Below are positions 12,178 to 23,249 of a stretch of DNA of 64,000 nt, piece after piece. Below the pieces are notes generated by a model, which ran no database searches, was not told the DNA's origin, and saw only the letters and a program-made list of their open reading frames with translations. Both the position numbers and the translations under genes were made by a program. Source of the DNA: Spirodela intermedia (Eukaryota > Streptophyta > Magnoliopsida > Alismatales > Araceae); assembly GCA_902729315.2 (NCBI GenBank), contig LR746272.1, forward strand, positions 10,410,327-10,474,326, given 5' to 3'. Each line of letters begins with the position of its first letter. Position 1 is the first letter of the stretch.

Positions 12178-13250
12178 CCGTCTTCAGAAAATGCAAGCTG
12201 AGAGTGCGATCAAAGTCATTTGTTGGTCATCCTCCTCCCCGTTACAGCAAGTTGGGTAATATGGCCGATTCGACTCAGACCATTTATGAAGAAGCGCCAC
12301 CTCGACATAGGAGCTCTCCGAAAGGAAGGTGGCCATGGAAGTATACTGGTTCTATTGGCAATGATTAATCCTGGGTTCGGCCACATAACTCGTGGGCCGA
12401 AGCGTCTGCTCCTTATGCAGCATGCCGGTCCGATATTCTCCATCAATCCCAAACCTTTATAGTGAGCAAAATCTCCCATGCGGGGGCACTGTTCGTGATC
12501 CTGAAGAATAAGATCGCTGATTCAGAGCGAAAGATAGGCAGGCGATTCCACCTCCGCTTTTGGTCCCACTGCACTTAAAATCGGCAGATTCGGATGGAAC
12601 AAGTGTTCGATATGTAATGCCCGGTAAGGCAGATTCGGAGCCTCAACACTTTAACACTTTATGTGATTGATGGTTGAAAATATTGTCTTGGAGAAAGATA
12701 CCTGTGCTAAACTGTTCGTGACTCAGGGGCCCTTTGTGGCCCATGCTTCCCATAAGAGTTGAGTCTACATATTACTGAGGCGCAAATAGGCCTGAGGAAG
12801 TAGACTGAGAACAAAAGCCCACAAGATCTGTTCAGGAGTCAGCTCGCCGGCAGAGATGGGGGGGTTGAGAGCAGTCATTGATTGGGCAGAGAGATGGAGA
12901 GATGGGGGGAGGGGGTGGGGGAAGAGCCCGAGCAAGGGATGCCAGGAGGCCATAACCCTACAGTGAGAAAACAACAAAGCCAACAGCGAGGGGACGTGAG
13001 CTGACGCGTGCCCAGTTCATCTCGTTCGTTCACCCCGATAGGCTCAGTGCGCTAGGGTTTCTGTAGGTTCTTGGCGTGAACGAGAGGGCCCGTCGTACGG
13101 GCGTCCCCGGGGCTCCGCCTGTATCGTCATGGGGCGTCCTGCTACCCACCCTGCCGCTTTGCGTGACGCGCGAGCAGCCCGGCCCTCCTACCGAGTCATG
13201 AAACGGGGTTGCGTGAACGAACGGGAGAGACGCGGCAGATTTAGAGAGAG
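12178..13250. other. 3' region of Treslin gene and intergenic DNA
   Basis: GC-mixed sequence with many short ORFs and no recognised protein. A purine-rich run of G lies at about 12856-12925, and a telo-box-like CTAGGGTTTC sits near 13051. Confidence 0.4.
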
Positions 13251-13277
13251 AGAGAGATGGCTTGGGTCAGTCTGGCG

Positions 13278-13357
13278 AGCACCAGTGGTGCTACAAAACC
13301 GTGATCTATGAAGACACGACGGACTCAAAAAATTACTGCGAGATTCACCAGTGGTGC
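13278..13357 (+). repeat. Duplicated CACCAGTGGTGC motif with palindromic arms
   Basis: CACCAGTGGTGC occurs at 13280-13291 and again at 13346-13357, exactly 66 bases apart. The first copy sits inside AGCACCAGTGGTGCT, which has 7-bp inverted arms around one base. A short ORF carries HQWC twice in the same frame. Function unknown. Confidence 0.4.
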
Positions 13358-16300
13358 TCTCAGGGGGTGGTAGTATGCCTCTCGTGCATGGTTCCTTCGA
13401 TTTCTGGTTCCCGGGTCTGTTTCCCAAGACCGTCGTATCAGCTTTCTTCTTTTCCTTAAATTCGGTAACTTGTATCGAGCTTTGTACGTCATTCCTCCTC
13501 ATTCGGATGCTGTGATGACAAGGCCACTCTCTCTCTCTCTCTCTCTACGTCTAAACATCCCGTGACCCCACCACCACCGAGTCCAAGCTTTGCCTCCTTG
13601 CTCGAAATATCATCTTTAGTTCTACATCTCTTCACCCTTCGGGGCCTCATAGGTGCAAGTCTCCCCCGCGTTTGCTTCGGTGGGGGATCGTATTCAGACC
13701 GACCGTCACAAGGAGTAGACGACAGGAAAGGGGCTGCAGGAGCACTACCCTCCGGATAATTTCTTTTAAAAAAAAGGCTGTGGTTTTTTAATATCCCCAA
13801 CCTCTTTTCTCGTCGGACTCCTCACTACCCACTCCCTCTTTCTATGAAACAAGCAATGAAAAAGAAGGCCACCATGAATTAATTAATACACTTCCCACCA
13901 GCACCTCAACCTCTTGCAATCCCTGGTCTCCATTTCCGGCTGCTACACTGTGAACTTAGCCACCACGTTTATTTCCTTCGAAGTAAGCTAAATATGTTGG
14001 GTTCAGGGCGTGTGGCTTCTCATCCCAACGACTGATCTCCACCGATACGATCGAAGATCTTCTGGTCTCTACAGGGTGTCATGTTGCGCGATTTTACTTC
14101 TCCATATCTACTGTTCGCTGTTCATTCCATCGTCCTATTAAGGGGTTCGAGTGAGTGTGGATTAAATTACCGGTTTTTATCGGTTTACGGAATCAGCTAA
14201 GGCTCGGTAAAACCGTGAACTGCCCGCCGCGTATCGAAGCGAATTATTATGGAATATAAGTCTCACTCGTTCATGGCGTCATATATTTCCGAAATCGGCT
14301 TTGCATATATCGCCCGTAAAGTCTGACGAGTAAACTAACAGGCAGGTCATTTGAGGCGAGAGGGATGAAGATATGCGCTGGTAATCTCAACGCCACCGGA
14401 GGGGATCTTTCCCTCAGCTGTGTAAGAGGGTGGAATGAGAATGTACGCAGATGAGCGTTGCATATACCAATCGTAATGAAGATTATATCAATTTGAGGTT
14501 AAAACTGGATATCACCCAAGTAGCAGGTACGGGTATCGACGCCCTGGAGATTCTCTCAGTATCAAGGAATCGAGAATAAATCAGGGAGGCCAAGAAGAAG
14601 GACGAAGTGGGGTCTGGGATGGACTGGCCGCCCATCCATCGAAGAATTCACGGACTTCACAGAAATTTAGTGCGAGAAATGGACCCCGATTGCGCTGTCT
14701 CGGCGGCAATGCGTTTTGTGAGGAAGAAGAGATTGAACGGTCCAGTTCGGACGACTGTAGAGATGGAAACTGTAGAGACACAGAAGGACGTCCCTCTCCT
14801 CCGAGGACGGGGAGGGAGTGTTGCGGTGGGAAGGGGAGAGGTACCTCGGCAGTCGCGTCTATGGTTTTCAAGGGACGTTGGGAGTTGGCGACGTGAAGGG
14901 GGCCCCGTGTGGGAAGAAGGCACCCGTCTCGCCTAGCAACCAGCTTTTTTTCCTCTGAAAAGACATCTTCCGGCATGAGAGAAAGAGGGATAGCGAGGCC
15001 AAGAGATTCCGATTTCCCGTTTTTTATTGGCTGCATGGTCCGGGCCCTGGCCTTCTCCCCCACTTGGTTGCTTCCATCGTCCCGTACAGATTAATTTCTT
15101 CATTATTTTGACATATTCTCGTTTCCATTCTTAGTAACCGATCCCAGTTCCAATGATCCATGTCTATGAACCCCGGTGAAGATCGATCCCTATTCACGAT
15201 TCTTACAGCCTCCTACCCGGGACCGTCAACTGACTCCCGAGGAAGAAATGATAACAGCGGGGAAGATCCGCCAGTCAAGGTCTAGGATTTCCGGGAAGGT
15301 CGAAGGTTCCCATGGATGCCCAGAAGTCAACACGGGTGAGTGATAGGAGAAGTCGGTCTCCTTTCCAAGCGGCAACTGGACAGTGTTGAATTTTGATACC
15401 CATTATCTTCTATTATCTCAGATATTTTACTGATAGTCCCATATTGTTTAGAGGATTTAAACCGACGTAAATTCGTCTGTGAATGAAATGAGCACCCTTT
15501 CAATTTCCGATTTTTTTAAAACATCAACATTTTCCAGTTGCGAATCGACGCCACATGCTTCCTTGTGAGAGCTATTTAAAGGAACCCCCTTGCGTACTAA
15601 TGCAACTACGGGCTTCGCTTGTGACCGGGGTTAAATCTCCAGGGTCTTCTCCCTGGGGAAACCCTTCTCTCGCAACCAGTTCCTGTTGTTTCTCCTTCAG
15701 AACAGGCCGACCATCTGCCTCTCTCTCTCTCTCTCTCCCCCTCTCCCTCCTTGCTCCAGTGTTTGACCATGTTTTCCTGGCGAGGCTACCACCAGTTGTA
15801 TGAAGCACCGAACGAAGCTGTCAGACTCGTCTCCGGAAAGCGTTACGGAAGTAGAGATCCAGCAGTTCTCTTGTCCAGCTCGTGTGTTGACCGATGCTTG
15901 TTTCTGCGGACTGCTTTCTCGGCTTGGGCGCAATAGAGCTTTCTTCAGTCCACTCAAAGGTGGCTATAGGGTTGCGTTAGCTGCCGACTCATTCATCCAA
16001 ATACCAAGTACGGCTTGGTAACTGAGTGAATGATGCGGGAGGTAATCTGGATCCTATGCTAGCTGTGCTTGGACTGAAGGGAGCTCCCTTCTGTCCATAG
16101 CCCATCCCTTTATCTTCTCTTTTCTGGTTAGGGCACGCTCCTCGTCCTTATTTTGCTATACTTTCCTGTTTTGGGTTGTTCTCGATGCCTTAAATTCTAG
16201 GTTACAATCTCTCTATTGCACGGAAACCTCTAATAATCTTCATCATCTCCGTCCGCAAACTTTTTCTCGATAGTTTTTTGCGATTAATTGGCGTTAGTGA

Positions 16301-18482
16301 AGCTAGAAAAAACCTGTTTTTCTACAAATATCCGTTGATCTTTGTGGGGTTATTGCTGGATTCTAGGACTTGCCTTAGCCTTATCCCTAACGGTCCTCTC
16401 CTAAGAGATCTCTCACGAGTTTTTCATGGCGTTTTGCTAAGGCAGCTTAGTTCTCTCGCTTCCTTTTACCATCGTCAAGACGGCGTTTTCTACTGTCAAC
16501 GCAGGATGAACGTAATTTTTGGACTCAACATGATCGAAAAGTTACCAGTAATATTAATTCGATCTTTGGATTTCTCGAATACTCTCCTCGTTCGTCCTTG
16601 CTTCTGCTGTTATACATAGCGCTGCGGCTGGAGTTTGGAACTCAGCGTCCATTTCGGTCTCTCTTCTCGCGGAAGACGATGTTTCTTCGTCCACTGATCT
16701 CCTACCAGCCACCTGATTCATACGGAACGCTAGTGTTTTCGGTTGAGTTCGCCATGGATCTGTTTGATCTCTTCTTAGTACTGCAGTGAAACGAGTACGA
16801 GGAGAACTCACTGTTCCAGAAGAGAATCCGCAGGCGCGATCCTCATCTTCCAACAGTCCCCAGATGATATTCTTACTTCTCAAGCTCCCTGATATCGTCG
16901 CTTCTGAGGATTAAGCTCAACTTATGGTTGCCTAGCGAAAAAAGTTGGCGCTGCACCTGAAAAGATGGAACCCCCCATCTCCGGTCGACAGACTCCCTCG
17001 TGCTGTTTCTTCCCCTCATGATGTTCCGCTGTTAAAGAAAGAGTCGTTCAGATCGCGTCTACCTCCTTTCTCATCAGCAGTGTTTGGCTGCCCTTCCCAT
17101 TGTTCAGCAATCTTCGCAATGGTCGTAGGAGTTAGCTTGGGCTCAAGTATGCCATGACCACCGTTCTATAACAGAATGCGGTCACGATCCTGAACATCAC
17201 AAAATATTCTTAGACGGATGAATCAGTAGGTCAGCGTGGCAAAGGCAAAGCTTCCGCGATCAGAACGGTTGAACTTCTTAAACTCCCAATCTGTGAACAT
17301 CACAACGTTTGTGCTTCGAATAATATGCAATATAGAGTCATGGCCGATTCTGGATTCGGATCCTCAGTTGGGTCCATCGCGTTGAGTTCGCCGTCTTTCT
17401 TTGAAGATCAGCCGCGATGCTCTGTCAGTTCTTTCTCGGGTGGATGTTTGCCCACTTTGTACTTTGATTTCCTACCCCCATAGATGATCAAGGAAGGGAA
17501 GGGTGACGAACCCAATAAAGGATATTTAGATCTCCGAAATTTTTTGACCTTGCAATTGCTTCGATGTGATCGAATCTCTCCGGCAAATGGCGTGGGCAGT
17601 CCGTCCTGATTGAACGGGGAAAAGGTTGTTGATTTTACATGTGATCCCGGTGTCAAGCAAGGGAGTCTGTGTCATTCTTCGCTTTCCCTCCATTTTATAT
17701 ACAAAAGGGACACAGTTGCCAAGTTCTTGACAGAATCGCAGACGTCCATTCAAAATTAAAACGTAATCTCCCGATAAATAATCTCATGTTTCCCGAGAAA
17801 AGCGTCCCTGTCCACGAGGGAGCCGGAAGTCGGAAGGACGCCGTGGGCTTGGGACAAGCTCGTAGCCGTCGTCTGAAGGCAATTCGTTGACTTATTAAGT
17901 GATTTCTCATGATCCGCGGAAGGCAGTTGCTGTGCCGAAACGTTTCAAGAACATTTTGGAATGGGTTCACCAGAGATATTCTTTTCGTGTGGTGATTTGA
18001 CCATTTCGACCTTTTTCACTTGGGTTTCAGCTTTCAAATGGTATTATTGATTTGTTCTGGGCCGAATTTTTTTCTGACGCATTTTTTTCCCGCGTTGGTT
18101 AATCTTAACTTGGAGCTAAACAACGATGATAAAATTGTTTATCGGAACCTAGAATGACACTCATTTCCTTCTCTGCAAGCGCTGCAGTCGACTAAGTTCG
18201 CAATAGATCCACCGATGCAACAGAATTTTATAGCTAAACCGATCGTTGGAGAGGATTATAATCGCCGAGAGGTCAACATTCTGAATTCTATATTCAGCGG
18301 TCTAAATGCAGAGAGTAGCACAGGATCCGAATCGGTACAGACGGTCGGTATTTCTGTGGAGAGGGATCCGAGTAAGTTCAGATAGGCGTGTACAGTGGAA
18401 GTTCGCGGCAGACCGACGTGGTGAAGAAGATAGGTTTTTTCGGAAGGATAAATGGCTAGCGGTCCTCCCTTCTACCTAGCAA
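13358..18482. other. Long intergenic region before the C45 gene
   Basis: About 5 kb of mixed composition. CT microsatellites occur at about 13529-13546 and 15718-15736. Short ORFs on both strands (for example 14581-15063 and 16554-16883) show no family I recognise and overlap each other on opposite strands, which argues against coding. It may hold distal promoter or untranslated exons. Confidence 0.35.
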
Positions 18483-20134
18483 ATGGAGGTCTCCCGGCTG
18501 AGGAGGATGCTGGAGACCTTCGAAGTTGGGCCCTGCGAAAGTGCCCGGCAGATGGGTTTTCGCATCGGCCAGAGGTTCTCGCATCTGATCAGGAGCAGGG
18601 TCGCCGGAGACCAAATTCTTCAGCAGCAACTCCTTCCCTTCGCAAGAAACCCGCAAGCTCAGCCTCTGATTCGATCTCTCTCCTCCGCTAACAGGTGCCC
18701 CAGTCCTCCCTGTCGCTCCCTCTCACTCTCTCTCTCTATATCTCCCTCATCATATGGGCTCTGGGCAGGGGAAGGTTCCCAAGATACTGGGACGAGATGC
18801 TGGGGACGGCGGAGGGAAGCGGCGTGTCGGCCCTCGAGGTTCTGCTCTTCTCTCGGGCCATTCAATTCCACCGCCCAAACCGGGACTGAGTCGGATAATT
18901 TCTCTGTAGCTACTGCTGTTGAACTTTCGGAAGGAGATACTCCCCTTTCTTCCAGACGCAGAGGCGTCTCTGCCAGACCTCTGCAGCGATGACTGCTCGG
19001 ATATCCTTCTTGCGAGTAGCACGGCGGCGATTGTCGCCCACAACGAGGATGCCAATGTAGCTCTGCAAGGGCACACGTAATCCTTGCCATTTCGTTCTCA
19101 TCCTCGAGCCAGCGATGCGGACTCTGAATCTTAAGCTCTGGGTGACGCTTATTCACTTTCAGGTACTTGGTTAAGGCGGAGCTGTCGGATGGGCTGTCCT
19201 TCACTGCCTACACATACGCCGGCGAGATCCCAAGCTGTGCTTTTGGCTTCAACAGCCATGGGTTGGTATATTCCCTCCTCCCCCTTCCTTTCTCTTCCTC
19301 TTTTTGGCTCGGTCGTCATTAAAAGAGAGAAAATAAGGGACCTGAGGGAGTAGCCATGCTCTGACAGGCATTCACGCTGAATTCTGTACCACCAACGAGG
19401 AAGGAGATCGTAGAAGGGGGAATCGGGAGGAACTTCGTATCCCGGGACTTGCTGGAAGCAAGGAGCCTCGACGACGCATTGCAGGTTCTGATCTTTCGTT
19501 CTTTCCGACTCTTTTGCTCACCTCTTCCTAGAGACTTCAGGTTCTAGGTTCCAGTTTCCTGCGTTCTGCAGAAACTGCGTCTCTGCGATGCGTCCGTCGG
19601 CCACAGCTACAACCTAGTCGACGTCAGAAACCGCAGAATCGTCAATGTCGAGACCGCATCCCGGAACCGTGTGTCTGTCCACGAAGTCGGAGCGACACCC
19701 TTCTTCCACGCGAACCTGTACCGCCACCTTCAAGTAGATCAGGTGAATCAGAGGAAGAAGACGGATGGGGAAATTATGAACAGAGGAGGCCTCCGAGTTA
19801 TGACCCAGAAGATGCTTCCTTCTCAGATGCAGGACGAGAACTCCGCGAAGAGGGAGAAAAGGGCGGCTTCACTCTCGGCTGAGTCGCAGGAGGACATGCT
19901 CTCCCTTCTCGGAGATTCCACAGATGATGAGTACCCGATCTACATGACAGGTAGGCTCCTTGGCCATTTTCAGGAAGGTCTGCCCTCGAATTCACCTCTG
20001 ATGCTGGAGAAATCTCAGGCCCAAAACTCCACACCCTGTGCACGGCACTGATAGATCTGGACAAGAGAACCCTGAGCATAATTCACGGGAACCCGAAAGA
20101 GGGAGAGGTTTCGCATGTCTTCGAGATACGCTAG
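18483..20134 (+). CDS. Peptidase C45 / acyl-CoA:6-APA acyltransferase-like protein
   Basis: Eight exons: 18483-18694, 18769-18838, 18910-19076, 19163-19265, 19368-19484, 19572-19742, 19827-19950, 20019-20134. The joined frame is 1080 nt, 359 aa, and every junction keeps phase. The protein belongs to the AAT family (peptidase C45, Ntn-hydrolase fold), named after fungal isopenicillin N acyltransferase. Plants carry conserved members whose substrate is unknown. Visible landmarks are FEVGPC (13-18), FPRYWDEMLGTAEGSGV after exon 1, LLNFRKEILPFLP (from 96), DDCSDIL with C122 as the likely N-terminal nucleophile after self-cleavage, AHNEDAN (136-142), YTYAGEIPSCAFGFNSHGL, and the C-terminal IIHGNPKEGEVSHVFEIR. 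No signal peptide is evident. The start is the only ATG just ahead of the conserved FEVGPC. The family match is strong; the nucleophile and any reaction are inferred. Confidence 0.9.
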
Positions 20135-22019
20135 GGGCGGCGTACCCTCCTCTTCGGAGGCAACCTGTATGATTGATTGCCCGACAGAAATCTGAACGAT
20201 CACAGTTCATCTGTATTGGGTCGGTCACGAGTGGTTCTTCAAGAAGACGGAAGATCCGCGCGACTGTTTTCATGCTGTATCTCTATTTGGACGACCCCAT
20301 TCTTTTTCAGTGACTCGATTATCAGCCAGAAAACCAGAAAATCATCTTGATCATCACAATTTTCGAACCTTAGAAGCAGTAAGACGCCCATCTGGACTAT
20401 GGATGGACTCCATCCTTCCCCCACTTGAGTTGCGCTCCATCAGACTGAAATAACTTTAGATCAAGAGCAACGAACATATCTTATAATATTCGTCAGGGTC
20501 CGTGATTAAACCCAATTCAGCTCCCAGAAACATGTGAGAGCTCAATTGAGCTGCACCTTCCCCATTTATATTTCTGTTCATCAAATAATGTTGCTCCTGT
20601 CTTCTAAACAATTTTTAGACCAGTCGGTACATGACGTCGAATTTGATTCAATCAGGTTCAGTGACCATCTGATTTTTTTAAATTTAACGACGCAATTTAC
20701 GGTTTCATAAACCGTATTACCGCGTTACTAATCTACACGCAAGATCCCATATCATCGTTGCTTTTTGTTCTCCCGAAAGGAAATCGAGCGCAAGTCGATA
20801 AGAGAATCACTAGAACAACCAAATCAGAATCGTAGTTGACTTCGCTTCAATAAAGTCCAGGTCTATCCAGATGGATCCCCCGCTTCTGGGCCATTGACGG
20901 TATAATTCTTCCTGAACTTTGGAAGACACTGGGGGGGGATATTTCTGCCGATTCACCGAAGAGAGATAGGTCCGAGGCCGAGCCAGTTCTCGGGGTTTCA
21001 CGAACTGGGGATTGGGATTGGAGCTCACCCTCTCCAATCGATTTCCGAACGCGATAGGGTGAATGGGCCTGGGGATTGCCCTGAACGCGCCGCCGTTGTC
21101 AAGGTAAGTGGAGCGGAAGCTTTCAACTGAATCCGTGAGGATTATTCTTGGTACAATTGAGTTTCTCGTCCTCATTGAAGCCTCCTTAGAGAGAGAGAGA
21201 AAGAGAGAGGTTCTGTCAGTAGGTTCAGAAGGGCCTGAAAGGGAGGGGGAGCACATGGCACCAGGCTAACAACAATTTTTGCATGGAGGCCTCACGACGG
21301 GTTCGCTCTGTAACTCCCGAGAGCGGTGCTGAGGCTACCAGAGTAACGCCTACCCTCTACCTGTCACCTCCCTCCTCCCTCCTCCCCCCAGCAGTCCGCT
21401 AGCGAGCCTGCTGCCACACCGCCAGGCCGTACTGATGACTACGTCCTTGCCGCGCAGGCCTGACAGGCCGCAGCGGCACGCCGAAATCGGCCGGAAACCG
21501 CCGGCCGGCCGGCGGTGGCCGCGCCGAAGAGGCCGGAGAGGCCAAGTTTTCGTCACCGTCGTGATGGCGACCGTGCGGCCGAACCCAGAGATGGATAGAT
21601 AGACCAGCGCCGGGCAGGACAGAGCCTCTCCTTCCGAAAAGAAGAAGGCGACAGCAGCGTCTCGATTTCTTCTTGTCGACACACAGAAAAGCGTAGACCA
21701 GCACCACTCCCTCGGTGCGGTAAAAACCGACGGAACCCTCTTCCTGACGTTTACCCTCAGATAATCTGTTCGCTCGCCGGAGCAAGCGAGGGACAGACCG
21801 GCGAAAAAGATGGCATCTTTTGCCCCCCCAAGCACGTAAAGCCATCGCCAAAAGACCTCAAGATTGGGCATAGGGGAAGAGGCCATCGTCGAAGATTATA
21901 TTATATTGCGGATCCACTTAATAGAACAAGGCCGTGGAGTAAGGCGAGGAAGGGAAAACCTACTCTCCTGTCTTCTCAATCTTCCGGGGAGGAGGTGATC
22001 ACGGTAGTGACTGTGTGAT
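20135..22019. other. Intergenic between convergent C45 and F-box genes
   Basis: Contains the 3' ends of both genes. A GC-rich block at about 21370-21560 gives long overlapping ORFs on the minus strand (21350-21886 and 21399-21851) in different frames with no recognisable domain, so I treat them as composition artefacts or degraded sequence downstream of the F-box gene. Confidence 0.4.
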
Positions 22020-23249
22020 TCAGGGGGAAACCTCGAGCCTGGGCTCGAAGGAGAAGCCGGAGAAGAGCTGAAGGGGAAACCTTTTCGCGACAGGGCACTT
22101 CACCGACCACCTCCACTGTCTCTGATTCATATCGAAGACAAGCAGCGCTGGGGCGCCGTAGCTCTGGATGTAGATCAGATCGCCGGTCCCGCTGCTGGCG
22201 AAGACGTCGTCGAACTCGCCGAAACCCTGGAAGAGCCGGTGGGGCATCCGAGAGACTTCCCGCCACTCCCGCTTGTCGAGCTCCCAGATGCCGATCCCCT
22301 TAATGATGTCGGGGCGGTCCTGCTTGCCGATTCCCCCCACCATCACCAACCTCTCCCTGAGATTCATCAGACGCCCGCAGGTGAGAGAACAGGGCGCCGG
22401 CACCGAGGACCTCAGCAAGGAGGAGCCTTGGGGGGGTCTCGCCAATAGATTGTACATGATGACGCTGTGCCTGGCCTCCGCGTTGCCCACCACGCCGGTG
22501 CAGTAAATCAGGCAGTAGAGAACTCCGCCGCAGATCACGCTCTCGTCCCCTCCTCGCCACCCCGTCATCATCTCCCTCGCGGGGGTGGCCCAGTTCCTGC
22601 TCCCCGAATCGTAGACATGGATGGACAAGTCCCACCGAAGGAAATCCCCGGGGACCTGCCTGCACTTCACAACGCAGATGGTGTACCCGCGGGAGGCCCC
22701 GTCGACGTATATCGAGAGGGCACTGTAGTCGGAGAACTTCCCGCCGGGGGGGTCATTGAGCCGCTTCCAGTGCCGGGTGATGGGGTTGCAGACAAAAAGG
22801 CGGCTGCTGCTGTCGTTGTCCATGAAGCAGACTAACCCACGAGAGGAAGAAACAAACCAGTTACTGGCCTCGATGCAGGGGAGATCCAGCCCCCCGTACC
22901 ACTTCCGGAGGACGGGATCATAAGCGTAGCCGGATGCGGCGTCGTTGCAGGTGAACATGAAGTACCAGGGCTTTTGGGACTGATTAATGGTCAGGTTCCA
23001 GAGGAACCTCTTCGAGCTCACGACCTCGTTCCATCTCCTGCAGACGCATCCTGCTCGGAATATGCTCGGAATAGGGAGGAAGGCGAGGATTTTCTCCAGG
23101 AGATCGTCGGGCAGGGCGTCGAGGGATGCTGCAGATTTAACGCCATGGACATCCTCACCGCTTGCGGAGAATAGCCCCAAAGCCTGAAATCCACGGCCCC
23201 CTGCTGTGTGACCGGCTGGGTGACCGACCCACGAGGGCTCACCCTCCAT
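22020..23249 (-). CDS. HWS: HAWAIIAN SKIRT-type F-box protein
   Basis: A single uninterrupted reading frame of 409 aa. The start MEGEPSW matches the MEAETSW-type start of Arabidopsis HAWAIIAN SKIRT. The F-box spans about residues 43-85 (LPDDLLEKILAFLPIPSIF, then CRRWNEVVSSKRFL). The C-terminal part is a beta-propeller/kelch-like region with PWYFMFTCND, YAYDPVLRKWY, the near-invariant LTCGRLMNLRERLVMVGGIG, GIGIWELD, FQGFGEFDDVFASSGT and FPLQLFSGF. The family acts in SCF E3 ligases and in Arabidopsis affects sepal abscission, organ fusion, organ size and microRNA levels. Third positions are strongly GC-rich, unlike the surrounding DNA. No truncation or broken motif is seen. The gene converges with the C45 gene. 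Confidence 0.95.
   Translation of the reverse strand: MEGEPSWVGHPAGHTAGGRGFQALGLFSASGEDVHGVKSAASLDALPDDLLEKILAFLPIPSIFRAGCVCRRWNEVVSSKRFLWNLTINQSQKPWYFMFTCNDAASGYAYDPVLRKWYGGLDLPCIEASNWFVSSSRGLVCFMDNDSSSRLFVCNPITRHWKRLNDPPGGKFSDYSALSIYVDGASRGYTICVVKCRQVPGDFLRWDLSIHVYDSGSRNWATPAREMMTGWRGGDESVICGGVLYCLIYCTGVVGNAEARHSVIMYNLLARPPQGSSLLRSSVPAPCSLTCGRLMNLRERLVMVGGIGKQDRPDIIKGIGIWELDKREWREVSRMPHRLFQGFGEFDDVFASSGTGDLIYIQSYGAPALLVFDMNQRQWRWSVKCPVAKRFPLQLFSGFSFEPRLEVSP

Noticed and set aside
21350-21886. 178- and 150-codon minus-strand ORFs beyond the F-box stop
   Set aside because: Two overlapping frames are both open because of high GC, and neither resembles a known protein.
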